Assembly: GCF_001677275.1 (NCBI RefSeq)
Contig: NZ_CP016177.1
Span: forward strand, 248,001 to 312,000
DNA from: Vibrio breoganii
Lineage (GTDB): Bacteria > Pseudomonadota > Gammaproteobacteria > Enterobacterales > Vibrionaceae
DNA length: 64,000 nt
Direction of reading: 5' to 3'
This document shows, in pieces, positions 27,882 through 35,886 of the stretch; within the stretch, counting starts at the first letter, position 1; the number at the start of each line of letters is the position of its first letter. Both the position numbers and the translations under genes were made by a program. The notes under the pieces were generated by a model. The model did not search any database, was not told the DNA's origin, and worked only from the letters and a program-made list of their open reading frames with translations.

Positions 27882-28330
27882 GCTTTTCTTCGCATATCTA
27901 TATGCGGTATACCATCCTCAAGATAAGGGGCTGAAAAAGCCTCAAAACCATGTCTTTTATAAAACTGCTCTAAATGCGCTTGAGCGCCAATCTCAATGGC
28001 TTGATTGGGCCACAGGTGTAGACACTCTGCTACCGCCTTCTCCATCAAGCTATGCCCCAGTTTTAATTCTCTCACTGATGGACAAACTACCACTCTACCT
28101 ATGCTAGTTGCCGGGTAAGATAATCCAGCAGGTATGAGGCGAGCGCCAGCAACCACACGCTCGTCAATGAAACCGATGAGATGCTTAACCCCATCAAGTA
28201 AGTCTTTGTTGTCTAGCTCTGGGTAAGCACACTCTTGCTCGACAACAAAGACATCGACACGAAGCTTTAATACTTGGTAGAGAAGTCGGTTGTCTATTTC
28301 GTCAAACGAAAGCAGTTTCCATTCAATCAT
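27878..28330 (-). CDS. elaA: ElaA family GNAT acetyltransferase
   Basis: 150 residues of GNAT fold. MIEWKLLSFDEI and VFVVEQECAYPELDNKD are typical of ElaA, as is the acetyl-CoA-binding region (IGRVVVCPSVRELKLGHSLM) and the C-terminal GAQAHLEQFYKRHGF. The substrate of ElaA is not firmly known. It converges on ytfB, with only 7 bases between stops. The following region up to cobA contains only AT-rich DNA. Confidence 0.9.
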   Translation of the reverse strand: MIEWKLLSFDEIDNRLLYQVLKLRVDVFVVEQECAYPELDNKDLLDGVKHLIGFIDERVVAGARLIPAGLSYPATSIGRVVVCPSVRELKLGHSLMEKAVAECLHLWPNQAIEIGAQAHLEQFYKRHGFEAFSAPYLEDGIPHIDMRRKA

Positions 28331-28519
28331 GTAAGTAAGTACCCATTTACTAAAAGTGTGGCCATTCCCAATAGGTTATCACAACTCATCAGCGATTTGA
28401 GATAGAGTCGCTATGTCTATTTTTAAGTCAATTAAGTAATAACAGATAAAAATATAGAATTTCCAGTTATAAATTGAACGCTGCATAATCAAGCGTAATC
28501 TCATTAACAGGATGTTAGT

Positions 28520-29356
28520 ATGCTCGACACAGTTGTTCCTCTTACCCCGCGCTCGGCGATTGACTCTAAATTGCCTTATACCGCCCTTAGAAAAGGGGAA
28601 GTTGCATTAGTTGGAGCAGGTCCTGGTGATCCTGAACTATTAACTATCAAAGCGCTCAATATGCTGAGACAGGCTGAAGTTATCTTGTATGACTATCTCG
28701 TATCAGATGAGATCATGTCGTTAGTTTCTAGCGACGCTATTCTTGTTTGTGTGGGTAAGCGAGCCGGCGCTCACAGTGTTCCACAACATAAAACCAATCA
28801 ACTACTGGTCGATTTTGCCAAACAAGGCTATCGCGTTGTGAGGATTAAAGGCGGCGATCCCTTTGTCTTTGGCCGAGGTGCAGAGGAGCTTGAGATCTTG
28901 GTCGATAATGGTGTGAGTTTTCAAGTGGTGCCAGGCATTACTGCCGCCTCTGGCGCCACCGCTTATGCAGGCATCCCTCTTACACATAGAGATTACGCGC
29001 AGTCAGCTCTCTTCGTCACAGGCCACCTCAAAGATGAGGATTCGAGTGTTGATTGGTCTACATTAGCGAGAAAGAATCAAACCCTAGTCATCTATATGGG
29101 GCTGATGAAATCGGGCTTTATTGAGAAGCAGCTTCAGCAACATGGCAGGGCAGAAGATACCCCTATCGCGATTATTGAGCGTGGTACACAGTCTTCGCAG
29201 AGGGTCATCTATGGCAAGCTTTCAGAGTTAAGTGAGCTGTCTACACAGGCCGCATCGCCAGCGCTTATTGTTGTAGGAGAGGTGGTTGCTCTAGGGAAGA
29301 AATTGGAGTGGTTTAGTAAAGACTGTGAGCACAGCCAAGAGTTGGCCTATGTATAA
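28520..29356 (+). CDS. cobA: Uroporphyrinogen-III C-methyltransferase (SUMT)
   Basis: 278 residues of the tetrapyrrole methylase fold. The loops VGAGPGDPELLTIKA (SAM site), VVRIKGGDPFVFGRG and VVPGITAASGA are all present. SUMT methylates uroporphyrinogen III at C-2 and C-7 with SAM to make precorrin-2, for sirohaem and, where present, cobalamin. This is the single-domain form, without the CysG dehydrogenase/chelatase half. An N-terminal extension of about 25 residues precedes the core. It stands alone, converging on the zinc cassette, and is not next to a nitrite or sulfite reductase gene. Confidence 0.93.
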   Translation: MLDTVVPLTPRSAIDSKLPYTALRKGEVALVGAGPGDPELLTIKALNMLRQAEVILYDYLVSDEIMSLVSSDAILVCVGKRAGAHSVPQHKTNQLLVDFAKQGYRVVRIKGGDPFVFGRGAEELEILVDNGVSFQVVPGITAASGATAYAGIPLTHRDYAQSALFVTGHLKDEDSSVDWSTLARKNQTLVIYMGLMKSGFIEKQLQQHGRAEDTPIAIIERGTQSSQRVIYGKLSELSELSTQAASPALIVVGEVVALGKKLEWFSKDCEHSQELAYV

Positions 29357-29361
29357 TAAAA

Positions 29362-29391
29362 AGGCCTGAGTAGTAACGACTCAGGCCCTTA
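29362..29391 (-). terminator. Intrinsic terminator of the zinc cassette
   Basis: GGCCTGAGT-AGTAACG-ACTCAGGCC is a 9-bp stem. The minus strand continues into a TTTTTATTAT run, so it ends the minus-strand DUF3299 gene; the plus side has only weak T content for cobA. Confidence 0.75.
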
Positions 29392-29407
29392 AAATGGGTT
29401 AGAAGAA

Positions 29408-29902
29408 TTAATCCTCGTAAGCCTCTAATGAGACACCATTAAGAAGGTATCCCGTTTGAGCCAATTCGTGTTCTATAGTTTGCGCCTTTAATTCACCAAC
29501 CACATACACCACGTCCCATAACTCTTGTACAGGAGCCCCACTTGGGAACTTCACGTAGATGATTTGGTTTGGCGGTGGTGGTGGCACGTGAATACAAGCA
29601 CCAAAGTAAGGAACGAGCAGAAACTCAGTCACCTGATTCGCATCACCTTCTAGTGGGATTACAAATCCCGGAATCTTGACTTGGCTACCATCAAGCTCTG
29701 TACGCACCGAACCCACCATAGATTGCGCTTCTGCATTAGTCCCGTCGTGATTTGAGGCAGATGGCATTCCCTGAATATCAAATTGAGCGCGCTCACTTTC
29801 AGGAACCAGATCAATCCAGTTCAGCTGAAGTGGTTCAGCCTGGGCTGCAATGTTAAACATTGCTAGCGCTGCAGTAGCAAGCCATAGGGCTATTTTTCTC
29901 AT
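29408..29902 (-). CDS. DUF3299 periplasmic protein of a zinc-related cassette
   Basis: 164 residues with a signal peptide (1-22, cleaved near AAQAEPL). A DUF3299-type domain follows, with GFVIPLEGDANQVTEFLLVP and the CIHVPPPPPNQII block. The Cys/His and Pro-rich motif could bind metal or lie at a membrane surface. Family members are usually found near ABC genes of the LolD/MacB type and His-rich DUF2796 proteins, as here. Its start is 10 bases after the permease stop, so it is the last gene of that operon. I infer it is one of the V. cholerae zrgABCDE-type components but cannot fix which letter. Confidence 0.78.
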   Translation of the reverse strand: MRKIALWLATAALAMFNIAAQAEPLQLNWIDLVPESERAQFDIQGMPSASNHDGTNAEAQSMVGSVRTELDGSQVKIPGFVIPLEGDANQVTEFLLVPYFGACIHVPPPPPNQIIYVKFPSGAPVQELWDVVYVVGELKAQTIEHELAQTGYLLNGVSLEAYED

Positions 29903-29912
29903 AACTTCTCTC

Positions 29913-31172
29913 TTAAATTCGAATTGTCATGCCATCAGCAAGTGACTGACGATATGCCCTAAATGCTGGAATAAATCCGATGACGACTCCGGCTCCTAGC
30001 ACTAGGCCAATCAATGTCCACTCATGGGTGGTCAGCATATTCAACTCAATACTTATACCATAAAGTTGCTGCACGATGGGTTGTAGTATTAATAACAAAG
30101 CGTAAAGTCCTACGACACCCGTCGCAATACCGGCCATAGTTAGCGCTGTAGCTTCACTGACTAGCAAGACAAAGATATGTCGAGGTCGCGCGCCCATCGC
30201 TCTTAATATAGCCATTTCTCTACGTCGCTCTTGCAAGCTGGTTAACAAGCTACTTAGCATACCCAGTAGACCTGCGATAACCACAAAGCCAGATACCGCG
30301 AGCAAGGCTTGCTCTGCAACAGACATCATGCCCCAAAGTTCATGTAAGGCAATGCCAGGGAGTATCGCACTCAGAGGCTCTTTGTTGTACGTGTTAATTT
30401 GTCGCTGCAGAGTAAAGGTTTGTATCTTAGATTTTAACCCCAGCATGAAGGCGGTAATTTCTTTAGGCTGAAAATCAATCTTCTCTAGCACTTCAGCTCC
30501 GGGGTTACCCCCCATGTTCGTGCCTGATTCCCACCCCACATGAATCGCTTCAATAGCCTCTAACGAGACATGTACCGTTTTATCTACAGGCGTCCCTGTC
30601 GGCGCTAATATGCCGACCACTTTGAATGGAAGGTTGTCGTGCCTTGCAAAGCCAACATCGGCGATGCCGTGGGCGATGATGATCTCTGTACCTACTTCGT
30701 AGCCAAGAGTCTTAGCAACATCTGCTCCGATGGTCGCTTCAAAAAGACCATTGAATGGCTTACCTGCACTGAGCTCTAGGTGCTGTTTCTTGCCGTATTT
30801 GTAGTGATCAAAATAGGCTTGGGTGGTGCCCATTACCCTAAAGCCCTTGTGGGAATCGCCAAGTGAGATAGGGATAGCACAGTCTACGGCAGGGTTGTTG
30901 CTGAATTCTTCATAGCTCTTCCAATCGATATTATTAGTGGCATTACCAATACGAAAGACGGAGTACAGTAGTAGGTTTACTTGTCCTGAGCGAGCACCCA
31001 CTATCAAGTCAGTGCCAGAGATAGTGTTAGCAAAGCTGTTTTTAGCTTGGGTACGAATACGTTCTACGCCAAGGAGTAATATGACGGAGATTGCCACTGT
31101 TAAAATGGTGAGAAAGGCTGTGGTCTTTCGGTTTGATAGGCTTTTCCAAGCTAAATGCGCGGTCGCGTTCAT
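29913..31172 (-). CDS. ABC permease, MacB/FtsX type, of the zinc cassette
   Basis: 419 residues. An N-terminal membrane helix (about 18-38) is followed by a large periplasmic MacB-PCD-like domain (to about 280), then three C-terminal helices of the FtsX domain (VSGFVVIAGLLGMLSSLL, ATALTMAGIATGVVGLYA and LIGLVLGAGVVIGFI). This is the mechanotransmission-type fold, not the helical bundle of ZnuB. It shares one base with the ATPase stop, so the two are coupled. Exact substrate cannot be read from the sequence; the His-rich zrgA upstream suggests zinc or another divalent metal. Confidence 0.82.
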   Translation of the reverse strand: MNATAHLAWKSLSNRKTTAFLTILTVAISVILLLGVERIRTQAKNSFANTISGTDLIVGARSGQVNLLLYSVFRIGNATNNIDWKSYEEFSNNPAVDCAIPISLGDSHKGFRVMGTTQAYFDHYKYGKKQHLELSAGKPFNGLFEATIGADVAKTLGYEVGTEIIIAHGIADVGFARHDNLPFKVVGILAPTGTPVDKTVHVSLEAIEAIHVGWESGTNMGGNPGAEVLEKIDFQPKEITAFMLGLKSKIQTFTLQRQINTYNKEPLSAILPGIALHELWGMMSVAEQALLAVSGFVVIAGLLGMLSSLLTSLQERRREMAILRAMGARPRHIFVLLVSEATALTMAGIATGVVGLYALLLILQPIVQQLYGISIELNMLTTHEWTLIGLVLGAGVVIGFIPAFRAYRQSLADGMTIRI

Positions 31173-31888
31173 TAATTTAAGGCTCCGGTTTTAACTAGGT
31201 TGATATCTTGCAAGTTGATACCCGTATCGAACAGTTTTTCAAGCGTTGGGTCATGGCTAACAAAAACCAGTGTTGAGTTAGCTTGCTCTGCCTGCTCCAT
31301 AAGTAGCTCGATAAAAGCGGTTCGGTTTGCATAATCGAGCGCAGAGGTTGGTTCATCGGCAATGATCAGCTGTGGCTTGCCAATGAGTGCGCGCGCCGCT
31401 GCGACACGTTGTTGCTGTCCAATACTCAACTCAACTACAGGCTTATTCAATAGCTCTTCAGCTAGATGAAGTCGCAACAACAGCTCGCGGCCCTGCTGCT
31501 TAAGATCTCCGTCTACAGCATTTTTCCTTTGCTTAGAAAAATGGCAAGGAAGCACCACATTATCAATCACAGATAAATAAGGGAGTAGGTTAAATTGCTG
31601 GAAAATATAACCAATGTTATCGGCACGGAATCTATCTCTTTGAGTTTGAGATAGGGAAGATAACTCAGTGTCCAACACTTTGAGAGAGCCACTTTCACAA
31701 GAGGCAATACCTGTCAGAAGGCTAAGCAGTGTCGATTTACCGCAACCACTTGGACCCTTGATAAACACATGCTCTCCTCTATTTACCGAAAGTTTCGGTA
31801 TATCTAGGGTAGGCGTTGGGTTATCAGGCCATGAAAAGCGAACATCTTGCAGTTCGATAACGGTGTCTATTTGAGAGTGTTCGGTCAC
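31172..31888 (-). CDS. ABC ATP-binding protein, LolD-like, of the zinc cassette
   Basis: 238 residues. Walker A is GPSGCGKST (45-53), the Q-loop lies in YIFQQFNLLPYLSV, Walker B is LIIADEPTSALD, and a switch histidine lies in VFVSHDP. The signature motif reads LSIGQ, with Ile in place of the usual first Gly of LSGGQ. It belongs to the LolD/MacB clade, pairing with the permease that starts at its stop codon. Because zrgA and this gene are separated by a hairpin, expression of the two may differ. Confidence 0.88.
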   Translation of the reverse strand: MTEHSQIDTVIELQDVRFSWPDNPTPTLDIPKLSVNRGEHVFIKGPSGCGKSTLLSLLTGIASCESGSLKVLDTELSSLSQTQRDRFRADNIGYIFQQFNLLPYLSVIDNVVLPCHFSKQRKNAVDGDLKQQGRELLLRLHLAEELLNKPVVELSIGQQQRVAAARALIGKPQLIIADEPTSALDYANRTAFIELLMEQAEQANSTLVFVSHDPTLEKLFDTGINLQDINLVKTGALN

Positions 31889-31926
31889 TATGTTTCCTAT
31901 ATCAATCTGTTGAAAAGTGACAGGAG

Positions 31927-31952
31927 ATGGCCACTACCTGAGTAGCGGCCAT
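31927..31952. other. Intra-operon hairpin between zrgA and the ATPase gene
   Basis: ATGGCCACTAC-CTGA-GTAGCGGCCAT forms an 11-bp stem with one mismatch pair. On the coding (minus) strand it has no T-run after it, so it is likely an mRNA-stability or partial-attenuation element rather than a terminator. The T-run lies on the other strand, where nothing is transcribed toward it. Confidence 0.55.
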
Positions 31953-31959
31953 TTTTTGA

Positions 31960-32613
31960 TTAAAGCTTGATAACAGTGTTGCCTTTGGTGAGTTCCGTAG
32001 CAATCTGTGCAGAGTCGGTTAGCAGGTTAACACGAATCGTCTGCGTGCCACTGAATAGCTTGAACCAGTCGCTATCAATCTCGGTAAGTTTGCTGACATC
32101 TTTACATTGGTACTGATACGCAATGTTGAATTCACCGTGGCCACCACTATGGTCATGATCGTCATGGCCGTGGGCGTCATGGTCATGCTTATCTGCGTGA
32201 TCGTCGTGGCCGTGAGCATCATGGTCATGCTCATCCGCATGATCGCCATGATCGTGTCCGTCATGATCGTCATCACCACCGAGTGTATGTGAGACTTGTG
32301 CAGTGGAAAGCTCACAGCCTGCTGCTGAGCTCATTTTTAAGATAGAGTCAGCTGCATTGAGTTGAGTAAGTGCTTTTTCCAGAGCTTGGCGCTGCTCATC
32401 GTTGTTTGGTGCGTGCTCAAATCCAACTACATCTGCACCTGGAGCAAGAATCTCCACAAGAAGGTCTTGGCCATCTTGAGCAATGTTAAACTCAACACTG
32501 CCGTGAACGTGAGCACTATGTTGACGGAAGTTTTCTTCAGCATGAACTGAAACGGAGGCTACCGCTAGCGTTACAGCGCTTAGGGTGAATAGTGGCTTAA
32601 CAGCTTTTATCAT
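31960..32613 (-). CDS. zrgA: ZrgA-like His-rich periplasmic zinc-binding protein (DUF2796)
   Basis: 217 residues. A signal peptide (about 1-25, ending SVHAEE) leads to a DUF2796 domain (about 30-110), a His/Asp-rich segment from about residue 118 to 155, and a C-terminal domain ending GNTVIKL. The His-rich stretch is built from a 42-base tandem duplication (32161-32244), giving two 14-residue units such as HDHDAHGHDDHADK. In V. cholerae, zinc-regulated genes named zrgABCDE contain such a protein and act in zinc uptake beside ZnuABC. I saw no Zur-box-like palindrome in the 140 bases upstream. Medium confidence on the gene name, high on the domain. Confidence 0.75.
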   Translation of the reverse strand: MIKAVKPLFTLSAVTLAVASVSVHAEENFRQHSAHVHGSVEFNIAQDGQDLLVEILAPGADVVGFEHAPNNDEQRQALEKALTQLNAADSILKMSSAAGCELSTAQVSHTLGGDDDHDGHDHGDHADEHDHDAHGHDDHADKHDHDAHGHDDHDHSGGHGEFNIAYQYQCKDVSKLTEIDSDWFKLFSGTQTIRVNLLTDSAQIATELTKGNTVIKL

Positions 32614-32759
32614 TGTTCTAATTACCTAAAGAAGTAGAAACGACGCATTCTAGCGTCGAAATCTTTCAATCATATTTCTCTGCTATCTCTAACCCCAACC
32701 AATTGCGTTGGAGCCAGTTAACAGAACTCAGACAGTCAAGCTTCTAAAAAGTTTGAGTT

Positions 32760-33311
32760 TTATAGGTTTTCCCTAACTAAAGTGATCACTTGTTGTATCT
32801 CTTCAGCGGTTAACTCACCCTCTTTAGCCCAAAGGATATTGCCGTTGTTATCTTGAACCGCAATCAACGAGGTCTTTGGTTCAAGATCCCAGGCTTTAGC
32901 CACTGCGCCATTTTCATCTAACACGATTGAGGAGTGCGGGAATTCAATTTTGCTGTCCTCTGCACTCGACTTTACAAATGAGCTAGTACCCCAAATGGCA
33001 TCGTCTTGATTGACTATGGTTGTGGTTTGGTATTTATCCTGTGGGAAGTCGGCTTGGACGATTGCATCTATCATTGGCTTATTTAAAGCCTTAGCTGCAG
33101 AGCGACCGGCAATAGCTTGTATTACGCGCGTCTTACCCACCATGCTTGCTGAATCCCATTGATGATATGTTATATCATCATTTTTTACCATCGCTTCCCC
33201 ATGACCAGCAACGCTCACCATTGGAGCTTTCTCTCCGGTGGTTAGATTCAGTGCCCATGAAGACAAAGGTAGAGTCATTCCCAGAACTGCGATTAAGTGT
33301 TTTGCTTTCAT
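32760..33311 (-). CDS. ytfJ: YtfJ family periplasmic protein
   Basis: 183 residues with a 20-residue signal peptide (cleaved near SSWALNL). The mature part has a thioredoxin-like fold of the YtfJ type but no CxxC active site, so it is not a redox thioredoxin. TRVIQAIAGRSAAK and YQTTTIVNQDDAIWG are closely matched to E. coli YtfJ. Function is unknown. It lies between zrgA and msrA; the 146-base gap to zrgA suggests separate promoters. In E. coli, ytfJ is also near msrA-tamA. Confidence 0.88.
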   Translation of the reverse strand: MKAKHLIAVLGMTLPLSSWALNLTTGEKAPMVSVAGHGEAMVKNDDITYHQWDSASMVGKTRVIQAIAGRSAAKALNKPMIDAIVQADFPQDKYQTTTIVNQDDAIWGTSSFVKSSAEDSKIEFPHSSIVLDENGAVAKAWDLEPKTSLIAVQDNNGNILWAKEGELTAEEIQQVITLVRENL

Positions 33312-33385
33312 ATATCTTCCGTTGTTGTGCTACACGCGATAGTTGGCTTTAAGTATATGTTAAATAGATTATTTCACACTTAACA

Positions 33386-34021
33386 CTAGTCGTTTTGTGG
33401 TGGGAAACAAACTCCCGTACCACCAATTCCGCAATAACCATTGGGATTTTTGGCTAAATATTGCTGGTGGTATTCCTCTGCAAGGTAGTAAGGGCCAGCC
33501 GGTGCGATCTCTGTGGTAATAGAAGGTTTACCTGATTGAGCCAATAGTTGTTGATAGGCCGTTTGCGACTCTTTTGCTGTATTCATTTGCTCATCGCTGT
33601 AGGTGTAAATAGCAGAGCGATATTGAGTGCCTCTGTCATTACCTTGACGCATTCCTTGAGTGGGGTCGTGCTTTTCCCAAAATACTTGCAGTATGGTCGC
33701 TAAAGAAACCTGACTTGGGTCGAAGATGACACGCACAATTTCGGTATGACCCGTTTGCCCAGAACAGACCTCTTCATAGGTTGGATTGGGCGTATAACCA
33801 CCGGCATAACCGACGGATGTAGAGACAACCCCAGGGATATTCCAGAAAAGACGCTCCGCTCCCCAAAAACACCCCAAACCGAGTAATATTTGCTGGCAAC
33901 TTTTTGCTGGTGGCATGGTCAAATCTGTGTGGTTTACAAAGTGTTGCCCCGACTCAAGGATGGGATTATCACGACCGGGTAGTGCATCTTCCTTTGAAAT
34001 CAGGATTTGTTTGTCAAACAT
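33386..34021 (-). CDS. msrA: Peptide methionine sulfoxide reductase MsrA
   Basis: 211 residues. The catalytic Cys51 lies in [13 protein letters not shown]; resolving cysteines lie at the C-terminus ([13 protein letters not shown]). MsrA reduces the S-epimer of methionine sulfoxide in proteins with thioredoxin. The ATG at 34021 has a strong AGGAGG 6 bases upstream; a longer upstream reading is rejected because it gives an unusual extension. Divergent from tamA, as in E. coli (msrA/tamA). Confidence 0.95.
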   Translation of the reverse strand: MFDKQILISKEDALPGRDNPILESGQHFVNHTDLTMPPAKSCQQILLGLGCFWGAERLFWNIPGVVSTSVGYAGGYTPNPTYEEVCSGQTGHTEIVRVIFDPSQVSLATILQVFWEKHDPTQGMRQGNDRGTQYRSAIYTYSDEQMNTAKESQTAYQQLLAQSGKPSITTEIAPAGPYYLAEEYHQQYLAKNPNGYCGIGGTGVCFPPQND

Positions 34022-34161
34022 GTGGCCTCCTAGCGAAAGTAAGTGATTTTTTAAATTTTTTATCATGGATCAATCCTTTATACTATTTAGTCGCTCCCTT
34101 GGGGAATTTTTCTGGCTACACACCTCTGTTTCGTTACAGGAAGTACAGTAACAATTACATA

Positions 34162-35886
34162 ATGAATCAACGCGTAATACGGATATTTATCGCTTTCGCT
34201 TTTTTGGTTTTTAGCCAATTAGGTCGAGCTGAGGCTACTCTCAACGTTAATGGACTTTCTGATAAGGCCGAAGACAACGTTGAGGCATATCTGTCTGCAA
34301 TTCCTGAACAAGAGTATTCCACATCCCTTCGTTTTCAGTCTCGTATTGAAGAGAGCATAGTTCAAGCGGTCAGGGCTTTGGGCTATTACCATCCTGAACT
34401 CACCTTTACTGTCAACGAAGAAGACCAAGAGCTTAATGTCGATGTTAAGTTGGGCGATCCTGTGATTATCGAAGAGTTGGATATTCAACTGAGTGGTGAA
34501 GCAGAAGATGACCCGGCATTTGAGGCGTTAATCAAGGCCAGCAAACTTAAGAAAGGTGCGCAGCTCAGTCATGGTGATTATGACGATCTAAAGTCCGGCC
34601 TGCGCAACTTGGCGCTCAAGCGAGGCTATTTTGAGGGAGACTTCAGCGTTACACGCCTAGAGGTTGCCCCAGATCTCAATCAGGCGTTTATACATCTGCA
34701 TTACGAAAGTGGTATTCGCTACACCTTCGGCCCTACTAGCGTGTCAGGCTCACAAATAGAGCGAGACAGAGTCTTCTCACTGATCCCATTCGAGCAAGGT
34801 GACCCTTATCTTGCTAGTGATATAGGAAAGCTCAACCAAAATCTGTCCAGCACTTCATGGTTCGCTTCTGTGTACGTAGAGCCAGATCTAAGCCAAGTTG
34901 GTAATGGAAACAGAGAATTGCCGATGGCGATTCGTCTCTCTCCGCAATCTCGCCACCAAGTGGAAACGGGTATTGGTTACTCAACGGATGTGGGAGTCAG
35001 AGGCTCATTGAACTGGAAACGTCCATGGTTGAACCCTCAAGGTCATAGCTTTACCAGCAGTTTTTCACTGTCCAAGCCTGAACAGGAAATTGTCGTTGGT
35101 TATAAAATCCCACTGGAAGATGTGCTTCACGAATACTATCGAATTCAATACGGTATGAAATACCTAGATAACAACGATACGCAAAGCTTTGAGTCGAGCT
35201 TAGGTTTAGAGAGGCACTGGCAGCTCGAGAGTGGCTGGCACCGCACCGTGTTTATTCGTCTTCTTAATGAAGATTTTACCCAGGGTATTCAGGAAGACCG
35301 CTTTACTATGCTATTGCCAGGGATTTCCTATTCCAAAACACGCTCACGCGGTGGGGCTATGCCTACCTGGGGTGATAAGCAGACGATTTCCTTTGAGTAT
35401 GGCGATCCCGCCGTTTTATCTGAAGCTCGTGTATTACGAGTGCAAGGAAGAACCACATGGATTCGCAGTTATGGTGGCAATCATCGCGGTATCTTCTATA
35501 TCGGTGGTGGTGCTAACTTTACCGAATCGGTTTCCGATATTCCGCCCTCGCTACGTTTCTTTGCCGGTGGTGACAATAACCTGCGTGGCTACGAGTATGA
35601 GTCGATATCGCCAAAAGATAGCGAAGGTAAGTTGACGGGGGCTAAGTTTATGGCGACTACTAGTCTAGAGTATCAATATCGAGTGTATGGAAATTGGTGG
35701 CTGGCAACCTTTGTAGATTATGGTGATGCATGGAACGAAACACCTGAAGGAAAGATAGGTACGGGTTTTGGTATAAGGTGGGCATCACCGGTGGGACCAG
35801 TAAGGCTTGATTTCGCCTTTGGTTTGGACGTAGAAGAGGGTACAGATAAGTTCCAGCTTCACTTTGGTTTGGGGCCTGAGTTGTAA
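34162..35886 (+). CDS. tamA: TamA, Omp85-family outer-membrane translocation and assembly protein
   Basis: 574 residues: signal peptide (about 1-24, ending GRAEATL), three POTRA domains (to about 260), and a 16-strand Omp85 barrel with the RGYEYESISP-type conserved region near residues 480-490. TamA works with TamB in outer-membrane and lipid/protein export. An in-frame reading extends upstream through the divergent msrA start region, but no signal peptide is present in it, so the ATG at 34162 is chosen. tamB starts on the final base of the stop codon. Confidence 0.95.
   Translation: MNQRVIRIFIAFAFLVFSQLGRAEATLNVNGLSDKAEDNVEAYLSAIPEQEYSTSLRFQSRIEESIVQAVRALGYYHPELTFTVNEEDQELNVDVKLGDPVIIEELDIQLSGEAEDDPAFEALIKASKLKKGAQLSHGDYDDLKSGLRNLALKRGYFEGDFSVTRLEVAPDLNQAFIHLHYESGIRYTFGPTSVSGSQIERDRVFSLIPFEQGDPYLASDIGKLNQNLSSTSWFASVYVEPDLSQVGNGNRELPMAIRLSPQSRHQVETGIGYSTDVGVRGSLNWKRPWLNPQGHSFTSSFSLSKPEQEIVVGYKIPLEDVLHEYYRIQYGMKYLDNNDTQSFESSLGLERHWQLESGWHRTVFIRLLNEDFTQGIQEDRFTMLLPGISYSKTRSRGGAMPTWGDKQTISFEYGDPAVLSEARVLRVQGRTTWIRSYGGNHRGIFYIGGGANFTESVSDIPPSLRFFAGGDNNLRGYEYESISPKDSEGKLTGAKFMATTSLEYQYRVYGNWWLATFVDYGDAWNETPEGKIGTGFGIRWASPVGPVRLDFAFGLDVEEGTDKFQLHFGLGPEL

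Noticed and set aside
32614..32759. Zur box upstream of zrgA
   Set aside because: No palindrome near GTTATAnTATAAC was found; only a small GACGC...GCGTC hairpin is present.
33904..34161. Long N-terminal extension of the tamA reading frame through the msrA-tamA gap
   Set aside because: It lacks a signal peptide and overlaps the divergent msrA gene; the ATG at 34162 gives a proper signal sequence.
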